From NCBI GenBank assembly GCA_029289235.1, contig JARFTZ010000048.1, positions 62,001 to 126,000 of the forward strand: 64,000 bases of DNA, read 5' to 3'. The position numbers were made by a program, and so were the translations under genes. The notes under the pieces are model-generated. The model ran no database searches. It was not told the origin of the DNA and was given only the letters and a program-made list of their open reading frames with translations. Shown here in pieces: positions 54,506 to 62,302 of this stretch (within the stretch, counting starts at the first letter, position 1; every line of letters begins with the position of its first letter). The stretch is from Gammaproteobacteria bacterium (lineage in GTDB: Bacteria; Pseudomonadota; Gammaproteobacteria; Burkholderiales; Rhodocyclaceae).

Positions 54506-55845
54506 GTGTGGACGACACCGGCACGCAGACGGCGCGGCCGGTCTACCTGATCGAAGACGACGAGACTGTGCTGCGCGCCTGCGCGCAGGCGCTGAAGCTG
54601 GCCGAACTGGAAGTGCGCACCTTTGCCAGTGCTGAGCATGCGCTTGCGGCCTGCGGTGACGATCCGCCGGCGGTAGTCGTCAGCGACGTGCGCATGGCCG
54701 GCATGAGCGGACTGGAACTGCTCGACGTCATGTGGCAACGCGACCGCGACGTCCCGGTCATCCTGATCACCGGGCACGGCGACGTCTCGATGGCCGTCCA
54801 GGCCATGCGCGCGCATGCCTATGATTTCATCGAAAAACCGTTCAGTTCGCCGCGGCTCGTCGATGTCGTTCGCCGTGCGCTGGAGCGGCGCGCCCTGCTC
54901 ACGGAAAACCGCGTTCTGCGCGAACAGCTCGGCACCATGCGCGAGATGCCGCTGATCGGCGCGTCGGAGGGCATTCAGCGCGTGGCACGGACGATCGACT
55001 CGCTGGCGCCGACCGACGTCGATGTGCTGATCCACGGCGAGACCGGCACCGGCAAGGAAGTCGTGGCGCGCGCGCTGCACGCGCGCAGCGGCCGTGCCGG
55101 TCCGTTCGTGGCGCTCAATTGCGGCGCCTTGCCCGAATCGGTATTCGAAAGCGAGATCTTCGGCCACGAGACCGGGGCGTTCACCGGCGCCGACAAGCGG
55201 CGCATCGGCAAGATCGAGTACGCCAGCAACGGCACGCTGTTTCTCGACGAAATCGAATCGATGCCGCTGGCACTGCAGGTGAAGCTGCTGCGCGTATTGC
55301 AGGAGCGCTGCGTCGAGCGCCTTGGCAGCAACGTCAGTATCCCCGTGAATTGCCGGATCGTCGCGGCGACCAAGACCGATTTAAAGCGCCTGTCCGACCA
55401 GGGCGGTTTTCGCGCCGACCTGTACTATCGGCTCAACGTGGTGACTATCGAACTGCCACCACTGCGGCAGCGCCTCAGCGACATCGCGCCGCTGATGACC
55501 TACTTTCTCTCGCAGGCCAGCCAGCGCTTCAACCGCGAAGCGCCCGCATGGGACGAACAGGATCTCTTCCGCTGGCAGCATCACGACTGGCCGGGCAACG
55601 TGCGCGAGCTGAAAGCTGTCGCCGAAAGGCTCTGCCTCGGCGTGGGTGATGGCCTGGAGGGAATCGAGACGGCCGCGGTGTCACTTTCCGCACGCATGGA
55701 CAACTACGAGCGGAGCCTGATTCGTGAGGCGTTACGCGGCACGCGCGGCAACGTGGCGGCGGCGGCGGCGCACCTGCATCTGCCGCGGAAGACGCTGTAC
55801 GACAAGCTGGCGCGGCACCAGATCGATCCGGACTCGTTCCGCTGA
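54502..55845 (+). CDS. Sigma54-dependent response regulator, DctD-like
   Basis: 447 residues. The receiver has D62 in VVSDVRMAGMSG. The AAA+ domain (about 150-375) has Walker A GETGTGKE and the sigma54 loop ETGAFTGAD. The C-terminal Fis-type helix-turn-helix reads GTRGNVAAAAAHLHLPRKTLYDKL (key part). It is translationally coupled to the kinase (ATGA overlap) with GGAGGGGG upstream. The natural target is the sigma54 promoter 2.1 kb away in the divergent intergenic region, in front of the TAXI-TRAP genes. Confidence 0.93.
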   Translation: MSVDDTGTQTARPVYLIEDDETVLRACAQALKLAELEVRTFASAEHALAACGDDPPAVVVSDVRMAGMSGLELLDVMWQRDRDVPVILITGHGDVSMAVQAMRAHAYDFIEKPFSSPRLVDVVRRALERRALLTENRVLREQLGTMREMPLIGASEGIQRVARTIDSLAPTDVDVLIHGETGTGKEVVARALHARSGRAGPFVALNCGALPESVFESEIFGHETGAFTGADKRRIGKIEYASNGTLFLDEIESMPLALQVKLLRVLQERCVERLGSNVSIPVNCRIVAATKTDLKRLSDQGGFRADLYYRLNVVTIELPPLRQRLSDIAPLMTYFLSQASQRFNREAPAWDEQDLFRWQHHDWPGNVRELKAVAERLCLGVGDGLEGIETAAVSLSARMDNYERSLIREALRGTRGNVAAAAAHLHLPRKTLYDKLARHQIDPDSFR

Positions 55846-55867
55846 AAGAAGCCTCCGGGGTGGAGGC
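55844..55867 (-). terminator. Intrinsic terminator of the cytochrome c gene
   Basis: On the minus strand GCCTCC-ACCCC-GGAGGC is followed by TTCTTTC, 22 nt after the cytochrome stop. The 3' side touches the end of the convergent regulator gene. Confidence 0.7.
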
Positions 55868-55888
55868 CTGGGACTATGCTGCGGGACT

Positions 55889-56230
55889 CTATTTCAGGCT
55901 GAGGATCCACTTCGCCAACTTTGCCGCGTCGTCCGGCTTGACTGCTGCGTTGGGCGGCATGAACGGCATGGTGGCCTTGCCTTTCTTCTGCCAGCCGACC
56001 CCTCCCGGCAACGGCGTGCCCTTGAGGATGGCGTTCGTGAGGCGTGCCTCGGCATCCTTTTGCCCCGCATATTCCTGGGCGACTTCCTTGTAGGTCGGGC
56101 CGATCAGTTTCTTCTCCACGGTATGGCAGGCCAGGCAGCCCTTGGCTTTGGCCAGCGACTCGTCGGCGAGGACCGCGCCGGACGCCCCGAGGCTCAGGAT
56201 GCCGATCAGGCAGAGGAAACGGATTTTCAT
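55889..56230 (-). CDS. Small periplasmic class I cytochrome c (c551/c8-like)
   Basis: 113 residues from ATG 56230 (CAGGAG about 8 nt upstream). A signal peptide (about 1-23, ending AVLADE) is followed by one haem site C32-L-A-C35-H36 and a distal methionine in the KATMPFMPPN segment, the usual Met ligand region. It is a soluble electron carrier of the c551/c8 type, which can feed terminal oxidases or denitrification enzymes; its partner is not nearby. It is 58 nt downstream of a LysE-type gene and ends at a terminator. Confidence 0.93.
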   Translation of the reverse strand: MKIRFLCLIGILSLGASGAVLADESLAKAKGCLACHTVEKKLIGPTYKEVAQEYAGQKDAEARLTNAILKGTPLPGGVGWQKKGKATMPFMPPNAAVKPDDAAKLAKWILSLK

Positions 56231-56288
56231 GCAAAACACTCCTGGTCGTTGAAGGTCGTTGGAAAAAAGTGGACTTGCGTGGCGGGGT

Positions 56289-56906
56289 TCAGTTCCGGCT
56301 CGTCGTCGCCAGCAGGACCCCCGCGCCAACAAACACCCCGCCAAAGAAACGGTTCTGCGCCTTCATGGCGCGCAGATCGCGCAACCAGCGCCGCAACCGG
56401 GAGGCGAGCAGGGCGTAGCCGGACATCACCAGCGTGTCGACACCGCACATCGTGGCGCTGAGAATCAGGAACTGGAGCCATTGCGAGCGCGCCGGATCGA
56501 TGAACTGCGGCGTCAGCGCGGCCATGAAGACGATCGCCTTGGGATTGGTCAGATTGACCAGCAGGCCCTGGAGGAACAAGCCGTTCGGGCGATTGACGGC
56601 CGATGTGTCGTCAAGAGCGTGCGGAATCTCCCGCCATTTCTGGATGCCGAGCCAGACCAGATAGCCGGCACCGACGAACTTCATGATCTCGAACGCGGTT
56701 GTCGAGGCCATCAGCAGGGCGCCAAGGCCGGCAAAGACGATCCCCAGCTGGATCAGCAGGGCCGCCTGCAACCCGCCGATGGCACGCAGCGCTGCCAGGT
56801 AGCCATGACGGAGGCCGACGCTCATGCTTGTCGCCGCGCCCGGCCCGGGCGAGACCGCGATCAGGATCGCGGCGAGGAGGAAGGCCAGCCAGGTGCTCAG
56901 GGCCAT
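56289..56906 (-). CDS. LysE/RhtB family amino acid exporter
   Basis: 205 residues, about six helices, of the LysE superfamily: AILIAVSPGPGAATSMSVG at the start (the Pro-Gly-Pro motif), FVGAGYLVWLGIQKWRE and NLTNPKAIVFMAALTPQF in the middle. It exports amino acids or related small molecules. It begins 4 nt after the ilvD stop, so it is in an operon with a branched-chain amino acid gene; export of an excess branched-chain amino acid is a fair guess but not shown by sequence. Confidence 0.93.
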   Translation of the reverse strand: MALSTWLAFLLAAILIAVSPGPGAATSMSVGLRHGYLAALRAIGGLQAALLIQLGIVFAGLGALLMASTTAFEIMKFVGAGYLVWLGIQKWREIPHALDDTSAVNRPNGLFLQGLLVNLTNPKAIVFMAALTPQFIDPARSQWLQFLILSATMCGVDTLVMSGYALLASRLRRWLRDLRAMKAQNRFFGGVFVGAGVLLATTSRN

Positions 56907-56910
56907 CGGC

Positions 56911-58770
56911 TCAACGCCGCTTGATCTGGTTCAGGTCGCGCACGGCGCCCTTCGCTGCAGACGTGGCCATCAGGCCGTATGCCTGCAGCGCGGTGGAAAC
57001 GCTGCGCTGGCGCGGCTCCGCCGGTTGCCAGGCGCCGTCGCCCCGGGCTTCCATCGCGGCGCGACGCCGCTGCAGCTCGGCATCGGGAACGGCCAGGTGG
57101 ATGCGCCGGTTGGGGATGTCGATCTCGATCGTATCGCCGTGCTCGACCAGGCCGATCAGGCCGCCTTCGGCCGCTTCCGGAGAAACGTGCCCGATGCACA
57201 GGCCCGAGGAACCGCCCGAGAAACGCCCGTCGGTGACCAGCGCGCAGACCTTGCCGAGGTGCTTCGACTTGAGGTACGAGGTCGGATAAAGCATTTCCTG
57301 CATGCCCGGCCCGCCCTTCGGGCCCTCGTAGCGGATCAACACGATTTCGCCGGGCTTCACCCGGTCGCCGAGAATGCCCTGCACGGCGGCGTCCTGGCTT
57401 TCGAAGACGTGCGCGGTGCCGGTGAATTTCAGGATGCTTTCGTCCACGCCTGCCGTCTTCACGATGCAACCGTCCTCGGCGAGGTTACCGTAGAGCACCG
57501 CGAGACCGCCATCCTGCGAATAGGCGTTGGCTTTGTCGCGGATGCAGCCCTGCGAGCGGTCAAGGTCCAGTTCGGGATAGCGCGCGCTCTGCGAGAACGC
57601 GGTCTGCGAGGGAATGCCGCCGGGCGCAGCCTTGAAGAATTCGTAGACTTCGTTGCTGTGGGCGTGGTGCATCACGTCCCAGATGTCCAGCGCTTCGCCG
57701 AGCGTCTTGGCATGGACAGTCGACGTGTTGCGATGGATCAGGCCGCAGCGGTCGAGTTCGCCGAGGATGCCGAAGATGCCGCCGGCACGATGCACGTCCT
57801 CGATGTGGTATTTCTCGGTGGCCGGCGCGACCTTGCACAGGCAGGGCACCTTGCGCGAAATACGGTCGATGTCGGCCATGGTGAAATCGACGCCGGCCTC
57901 GCGGGCAACGGCCAGCAAATGCAGCACGGTGTTGGTCGAGCCGCCCATCGACACGTCGAGCGACATGGCGTTCTCGAATGCGTCAAACGTCGCGATGCCA
58001 CGCGGTAGCACGGAAGCGTCGTCCTGCTCGTAGTAGCGGCGGCAGAGTTCGACGATCTGCGCGCCGGCCTTGAGGAACAGGTTCTTCCGGTCGGCGTGCG
58101 TGGCGACCACGGTACCGTTGCCCGGCAACGCCAGGCCGAGCGCTTCGGCCAGGCAGTTCATCGAGTTGGCGGTGAACATGCCCGAGCACGAGCCGCAGGT
58201 CGGGCAGGCCGAACGCTCGATGGCGTCGACATCCGCGTCGGAAACCGTGTCGTCGGCCGCCTTGATCATCGCGTCGACGAGATCGAGGTGGATAGTCTTG
58301 CCGTTCATCACCACCTTGCCGGCTTCCATCGGGCCGCCGGAGACGAAGATGGTCGGGATGTTGACGCGCATCGCCGCCATCAGCATGCCCGGGGTGATCT
58401 TGTCGCAGTTGGAGATGCAGACCATGGCGTCGGCGCAGTGGGCGTTGACCATGTACTCGACCGAATCGGCGATCAGGTCGCGCGAGGGCAGCGAGTAAAG
58501 CATCCCGTCGTGCCCCATGGCGATGCCGTCATCGATGGCGATCGTATTGAATTCCTTGGCGACGCCGCCGGCTGCCTCGATGGCGCGGGCAACCAGCTGA
58601 CCCAGGTCCTTGAGGTGCACATGACCGGGAACGAACTGGGTGAAGGAATTGACCACGGCAATGATCGGTTTGCTGAAATCGCCGTCCTTCATCCCCGTGG
58701 CGCGCCACAGGGCGCGGGCGCCGGCCATGTTGCGGCCGTGGGTCGATGTGCGGGAGCGATAGGCGGGCAT
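56911..58770 (-). CDS. ilvD: Dihydroxy-acid dehydratase
   Basis: 619 residues. It dehydrates 2,3-dihydroxyisovalerate and 2,3-dihydroxy-3-methylvalerate in valine and isoleucine synthesis with an iron-sulfur cluster. Cluster cysteines are visible in [12 protein letters not shown] and [18 protein letters not shown]. Other landmarks: [35 protein letters not shown] and [15 protein letters not shown] lies about 8 nt before the ATG. It is the first gene of a short operon with a LysE-type exporter and is divergent from lgt. A TATAAT (58822-58827) in the shared 114-bp gap faces lgt. Confidence 0.98.
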   Translation of the reverse strand: MPAYRSRTSTHGRNMAGARALWRATGMKDGDFSKPIIAVVNSFTQFVPGHVHLKDLGQLVARAIEAAGGVAKEFNTIAIDDGIAMGHDGMLYSLPSRDLIADSVEYMVNAHCADAMVCISNCDKITPGMLMAAMRVNIPTIFVSGGPMEAGKVVMNGKTIHLDLVDAMIKAADDTVSDADVDAIERSACPTCGSCSGMFTANSMNCLAEALGLALPGNGTVVATHADRKNLFLKAGAQIVELCRRYYEQDDASVLPRGIATFDAFENAMSLDVSMGGSTNTVLHLLAVAREAGVDFTMADIDRISRKVPCLCKVAPATEKYHIEDVHRAGGIFGILGELDRCGLIHRNTSTVHAKTLGEALDIWDVMHHAHSNEVYEFFKAAPGGIPSQTAFSQSARYPELDLDRSQGCIRDKANAYSQDGGLAVLYGNLAEDGCIVKTAGVDESILKFTGTAHVFESQDAAVQGILGDRVKPGEIVLIRYEGPKGGPGMQEMLYPTSYLKSKHLGKVCALVTDGRFSGGSSGLCIGHVSPEAAEGGLIGLVEHGDTIEIDIPNRRIHLAVPDAELQRRRAAMEARGDGAWQPAEPRQRSVSTALQAYGLMATSAAKGAVRDLNQIKRR

Positions 58771-58884
58771 GTCAGGTCTCCAAAGGAAAAACGCCGCCAG
58801 GGGCGGGCAAGGGTGACGGGCTATAATCGCGATTCTATCCGAAAGACCTGCCGGTTGCCCCGGCGGATCAAACTACCCAGGCCC

Positions 58885-59682
58885 ATGCTCATCTATCCGA
58901 AAATCGATCCGATCGCCCTGCAAATCGGCCCTCTGGCCGTGCGCTGGTACGGGCTGATGTACCTGCTGGCCTTCCTGCAGTTCTGGTGGCTCGGGCGCCA
59001 CCGGATTCTGACGCACCCGCGGTTGATCCGCGACGGCTGGCGCGTCGCCGAACTGGACGACCTGTTGTTCTACGGGGTAATCGGGGTGATCGCGGGCGGC
59101 CGTCTCGGGCAGGTGTTGTTCTACGAACCCGCCTACTACCTGCAGCATCCGCTCGAGATCTTCGCCGTATGGCACGGCGGCATGTCGTTCCACGGCGGCT
59201 TTCTCGGCGTCCTGACGGCGATGGCGCTGTATGTCCGCAAGACCGGACGCAACTGGCTCGACGTCACCGACTTCATCGCACCACTGGTGCCGCTAGGCCT
59301 GGCGACCGGACGCATCGGCAATTTCATCAACGGCGAATTGTGGGGGCGGGTCGCCGACCCGGCGCTGCCGTGGGCGATGGTCTTCCCGCACGTCGACAAC
59401 CTGCCGAGGCATCCGTCGCAGCTCTATCAGGCGGGGCTGGAGGGCGTCGCGCTGTTCATCGTGCTCTGGCTCTTTTCCGGACGGGAGCGGCCACGCGGCG
59501 CAGTGTCCGGAGCGTTTCTCGCCGGTTATGGCGTGTTCCGTTTCTCTGCCGAGTACTTCCGGACACCGGATGCAGGAATCTTCGGCCTGTCCGAGACGAT
59601 CAGCATGGGGCAGTGGCTGTCGCTGCCGATGATCGTGGCCGGCCTCGCCCTGTGCGGGTGGGCCTATCGCCGGCGCGCATGA
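58885..59682 (+). CDS. lgt: Prolipoprotein diacylglyceryl transferase
   Basis: 265 residues, about seven helices. It attaches diacylglycerol to the lipobox Cys of prolipoproteins such as Pal, the NodT-type channel and QseG-like protein in this window. Signature regions: [12 protein letters not shown] and [14 protein letters not shown] with the essential Arg, plus [18 protein letters not shown] use ATG 58885; the frame is open upstream without a likely start. Confidence 0.97.
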   Translation: MLIYPKIDPIALQIGPLAVRWYGLMYLLAFLQFWWLGRHRILTHPRLIRDGWRVAELDDLLFYGVIGVIAGGRLGQVLFYEPAYYLQHPLEIFAVWHGGMSFHGGFLGVLTAMALYVRKTGRNWLDVTDFIAPLVPLGLATGRIGNFINGELWGRVADPALPWAMVFPHVDNLPRHPSQLYQAGLEGVALFIVLWLFSGRERPRGAVSGAFLAGYGVFRFSAEYFRTPDAGIFGLSETISMGQWLSLPMIVAGLALCGWAYRRRA

Positions 59683-59745
59683 TTCCGGCCGGAACGTGGC
59701 CGGCCTTGCGGTTTTCCGCAGCACCGGTCACGGGCGGCACGATTT

Positions 59746-59760
59746 GGAGGATAATCCTCC
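59746..59760. repeat. 7-1-7 palindrome upstream of mce
   Basis: GGAGGAT-A-ATCCTCC is a perfect inverted repeat 49 bp before the mce start. It overlaps a -10-like GATAAT (59750-59755), so it could be an operator; it could also be chance. Confidence 0.4.
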
Positions 59761-59809
59761 CTTGTTTTCGCAATGGTTCGTTTCATCATCGTTCTAAAGG
59801 AAAGTCGCA

Positions 59810-60220
59810 ATGAATCTCACGCACATTGAGCATCTCGGTATTGCAGTCAAGAGTCTCGACGAAGCCATCCCGTTCTGGGAAAAGAAACTCGGCATGAAGT
59901 GCTACTCGATCGAGGAAGTCCAGGAGCAGAAGGTTCGTACCGCCTTCTTCAAGATCGGTCAGACGAAGATCGAACTGCTGGAATCCACCGATCCGGAAGG
60001 CCCGATCGGCAAGTTCATCGAAAAGAAGGGCGAAGGCGTGCATCACGTGGCCTTCGCCGCGGACGGCCTGCAGTCCAACCTGGACGAACTCGCCGCCAAT
60101 GGCGTGCAACTGATCGACAAGACCCCGCGCAAGGGCGCCGAGGGCCTGAACATCGCCTTCCTGCACCCGAAGTCGACGGCTGGCGTGCTGATGGAGCTGT
60201 GCGAGGATCCGGCGAAGTAA
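59810..60220 (+). CDS. mce: Methylmalonyl-CoA epimerase
   Basis: 136 residues, a glyoxalase/VOC-fold enzyme. It interconverts (2S)- and (2R)-methylmalonyl-CoA in the propionate pathway. Family landmarks: HIEHLGIAVKSLDEAIPFWE with a metal-binding His, KIELLEST, EKKGEGVHHVAFA with a second metal His, and VLMELCED with the catalytic/metal Glu. AAAGGA is upstream of the ATG. It is alone here; no mutase or propionyl-CoA carboxylase gene is adjacent. A strong terminator follows 45 nt after the stop. Confidence 0.93.
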   Translation: MNLTHIEHLGIAVKSLDEAIPFWEKKLGMKCYSIEEVQEQKVRTAFFKIGQTKIELLESTDPEGPIGKFIEKKGEGVHHVAFAADGLQSNLDELAANGVQLIDKTPRKGAEGLNIAFLHPKSTAGVLMELCEDPAK

Positions 60221-60265
60221 ATCGCAGATCGCGGAAGATTGCCCCCAGGAGTCCTGGGCATCAAG

Positions 60266-60296
60266 GAAAACCGGCCAGCGTAAGCGGCCGGTTTTC
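60266..60296 (+). terminator. Intrinsic terminator after mce
   Basis: GAAAACCGGCC (60266-60276) pairs with GGCCGGTTTTC (60286-60296) around a 9-nt loop; the 3' arm ends in a T-run. It may act on both strands. Confidence 0.8.
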
Positions 60297-60351
60297 GCTT
60301 ATGATGCAGGATTCATTTTCAGGCTTGGGCCCGGAGTCTCAAGGGGGATGA

Positions 60352-61947
60352 ATGAACGGATATCTGCAGGCGGGTAAAGCTGCGCAAAATCTGCCGCTGT
60401 TTCGCGATGCGGCCGGCGCGGAGCGTTGGCTTGCAACACAGCCGCAAGCCAACGTGCCGGCCATGTTGGACAATCTTCACTCGCAGATCGAGGCTTTCGG
60501 CCAGGTCGCCGTCACGCCGCGTGAGCGCTTCCGCGCGCTGGAGACGCTGCGCAAGGCGGTGTTCTCCGCCACCGGTGCAAGCCAGCGCCGCTTCGAAAGC
60601 AGGCCACTGCCTCTGGCGCCGGTCGAGCAGGACACGCTCGACGCGGTTTGCCGTCTCTGGAAGACTTGCGCGGTGGCTTATCAGATTTGTGTCGATGCCT
60701 GCGCAAAAGGCGACCCTGCTTTGTCGAGCCGGGCGGCGCGGGTGGCGCATCGCGTCTTCGCCTGCCTGCGCCAGGAGCAGATGCATTGCTATGCGGCCGG
60801 CGTGGAGCCGGGGCCGGATTTCTGGAAACGTTTGCACGCCGCTTTCCTCGCCGCCGAGCGCCTCGGTGTTTCTGCCGAGCCCGTTGAAGATCGCTTGCTT
60901 GGTGAAACGCGGGAATCGACGATCGTCGGGCAATATGCCATGGCCGTGATGCTTTACCTCGCTCGCCCCCCCATGCTGGCGAGCGGCCACTTCGCCGCAG
61001 TGGTCCGCTGGCTGGTGCGCTGGCGTGAACAGGCGGCCGTTCTTTGCGCGCCGAACCCGGATCGCCGGGGCGGGGAAGTCGTGTTCGATCTGGCCGGAGC
61101 GGCTCCGATCGACAATGCATCGGACAAGCCGCAGCTGCCTCGGTGGCTTTCGCTGGATCGTGTGCTGCGCAAGATACGTAGCCGGATGGCGGCGCTGGAC
61201 GCGGGCGAGTCGCCCGAGAATCTGAAGCTGGGCAGCGGCCTTCCGGCCGCGACGTGCAGGATGTTGCTGGAAGACCTCGCCGGACATCTGCAACGCCCCC
61301 CGTTCGGCCTCGCCGGCGTATCCGGCAACATGCCGCGACTGGCTGTCGGCACCGGCCTGCAGCGGATTCATTCCCTGATGGGCGGCGAGGGCTTGCACGC
61401 CGAACTGGACCCAAACGTGTCGGTCGATGACCGCTTGTTCAAGGAACAGCTGGCGGTATTCGGGCACGTCGTCCGCGAGGCTGCGCCGACAGAACAACAG
61501 CCCCTCGAATCCTGGCGTCTCGCGCTCAGGGAGCGCGAGGAACTGACGTTGTTGCGCGCACCCGATGAGGGCTCGTCGCGTCTTGCTTTGCGGAGCCTGC
61601 TGGCGATCCGGCAGCGGGATCATTTCCTGCTGGCCATGGTGACCGGCATCCAGCAGCGCGACGACGGGTTGCTCTGCGCGGTGATCAATCTGTTTCCCGA
61701 CGGAGCGCTGCCGCGTGCCGTCGAGGTGCGGGACAAGACCACCGGGCGGATTGCGCGCCATCCGGCGTTCGAGATCGCTGCCAGCGACGGGAACGCACGT
61801 TTGTTGCTTATTCCTGGGGGTCTGATGCAGCGCGCGGCGGCCGCGCGCATTTTCGACGCGGCGGGCAAGCCGCTGTCCGGCCTTCGCCTTGGCGAATGCC
61901 TGGAACGTGGCGGCGATGTCGATGTCTGGAGCGTGTCGCCGGCATGA
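60352..61947 (+). CDS. Hypothetical protein, 531 residues
   Basis: I do not recognise this protein. It is soluble, without signal peptide or clear membrane segment. The first 250 residues are helical, with RERFRALETLRKAVF and SRAARVAHRVFACLRQEQMHCY pieces. The C-terminal third (about 400-531) looks like beta strands of a small barrel (LLAIRQRDHFLLAMVTGIQQ, CAVINLFPDGALPRAVEVRD), which loosely recalls PilZ-like domains, but I do not see a PilZ RxxxR plus D/NxSxxG pair. It stands between mce and cutA, 19 nt before cutA, so probably cotranscribed with cutA and dsbD. Confidence 0.85.
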   Translation: MNGYLQAGKAAQNLPLFRDAAGAERWLATQPQANVPAMLDNLHSQIEAFGQVAVTPRERFRALETLRKAVFSATGASQRRFESRPLPLAPVEQDTLDAVCRLWKTCAVAYQICVDACAKGDPALSSRAARVAHRVFACLRQEQMHCYAAGVEPGPDFWKRLHAAFLAAERLGVSAEPVEDRLLGETRESTIVGQYAMAVMLYLARPPMLASGHFAAVVRWLVRWREQAAVLCAPNPDRRGGEVVFDLAGAAPIDNASDKPQLPRWLSLDRVLRKIRSRMAALDAGESPENLKLGSGLPAATCRMLLEDLAGHLQRPPFGLAGVSGNMPRLAVGTGLQRIHSLMGGEGLHAELDPNVSVDDRLFKEQLAVFGHVVREAAPTEQQPLESWRLALREREELTLLRAPDEGSSRLALRSLLAIRQRDHFLLAMVTGIQQRDDGLLCAVINLFPDGALPRAVEVRDKTTGRIARHPAFEIAASDGNARLLLIPGGLMQRAAAARIFDAAGKPLSGLRLGECLERGGDVDVWSVSPA

Positions 61948-61966
61948 TTATTCGGAGCAAATCGAA

Positions 61967-62302
61967 GTGAGCATTCTTGTCGTACTGACCAACCTGCCCA
62001 ATCGCCAGTCGGCCGAAGAACTGGCGCGCTTTCTCGTCGAGAACCAGCTCGCGGCATGCGTCAACGTGTTGTCATCGTGCCGGTCGATCTACCGCTGGAA
62101 GGGCGAGGTCGAGGAGACCGACGAAGTGCCGCTGCTGATCAAGACCACGGAGGCGCGCTACGAGGCGCTCGAAGCGGCGATTCGCGCGCGGCACCCCTAC
62201 GAGTTGCCGGAGATCATCGCCCTGCCCGTGGCGCAGGGGCTGCCGGACTACCTGGCCTGGCTGGCGGCGGAAACGCAGATGGACAACTGGCTGCCAACAT
62301 GA
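61967..62302 (+). CDS. cutA: Divalent-cation tolerance protein CutA1
   Basis: 111 residues from GTG 61967 (GGAG 9 nt upstream; the frame is open farther left but only this start gives the family length). The ferredoxin-like CutA fold is clear: VVLTNLPNRQSAEELARFLV, LAACVNVLSSCRSIYRWKG, EVPLLIKTTEARYEALE and the HPYELPEIIALPV segment. CutA1 proteins are trimers linked to copper tolerance in E. coli; the mechanism is unsettled. Its stop overlaps the dsbD start (ATGA), the same cutA-dsbD order found in E. coli and many proteobacteria. Confidence 0.96.
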   Translation: MSILVVLTNLPNRQSAEELARFLVENQLAACVNVLSSCRSIYRWKGEVEETDEVPLLIKTTEARYEALEAAIRARHPYELPEIIALPVAQGLPDYLAWLAAETQMDNWLPT

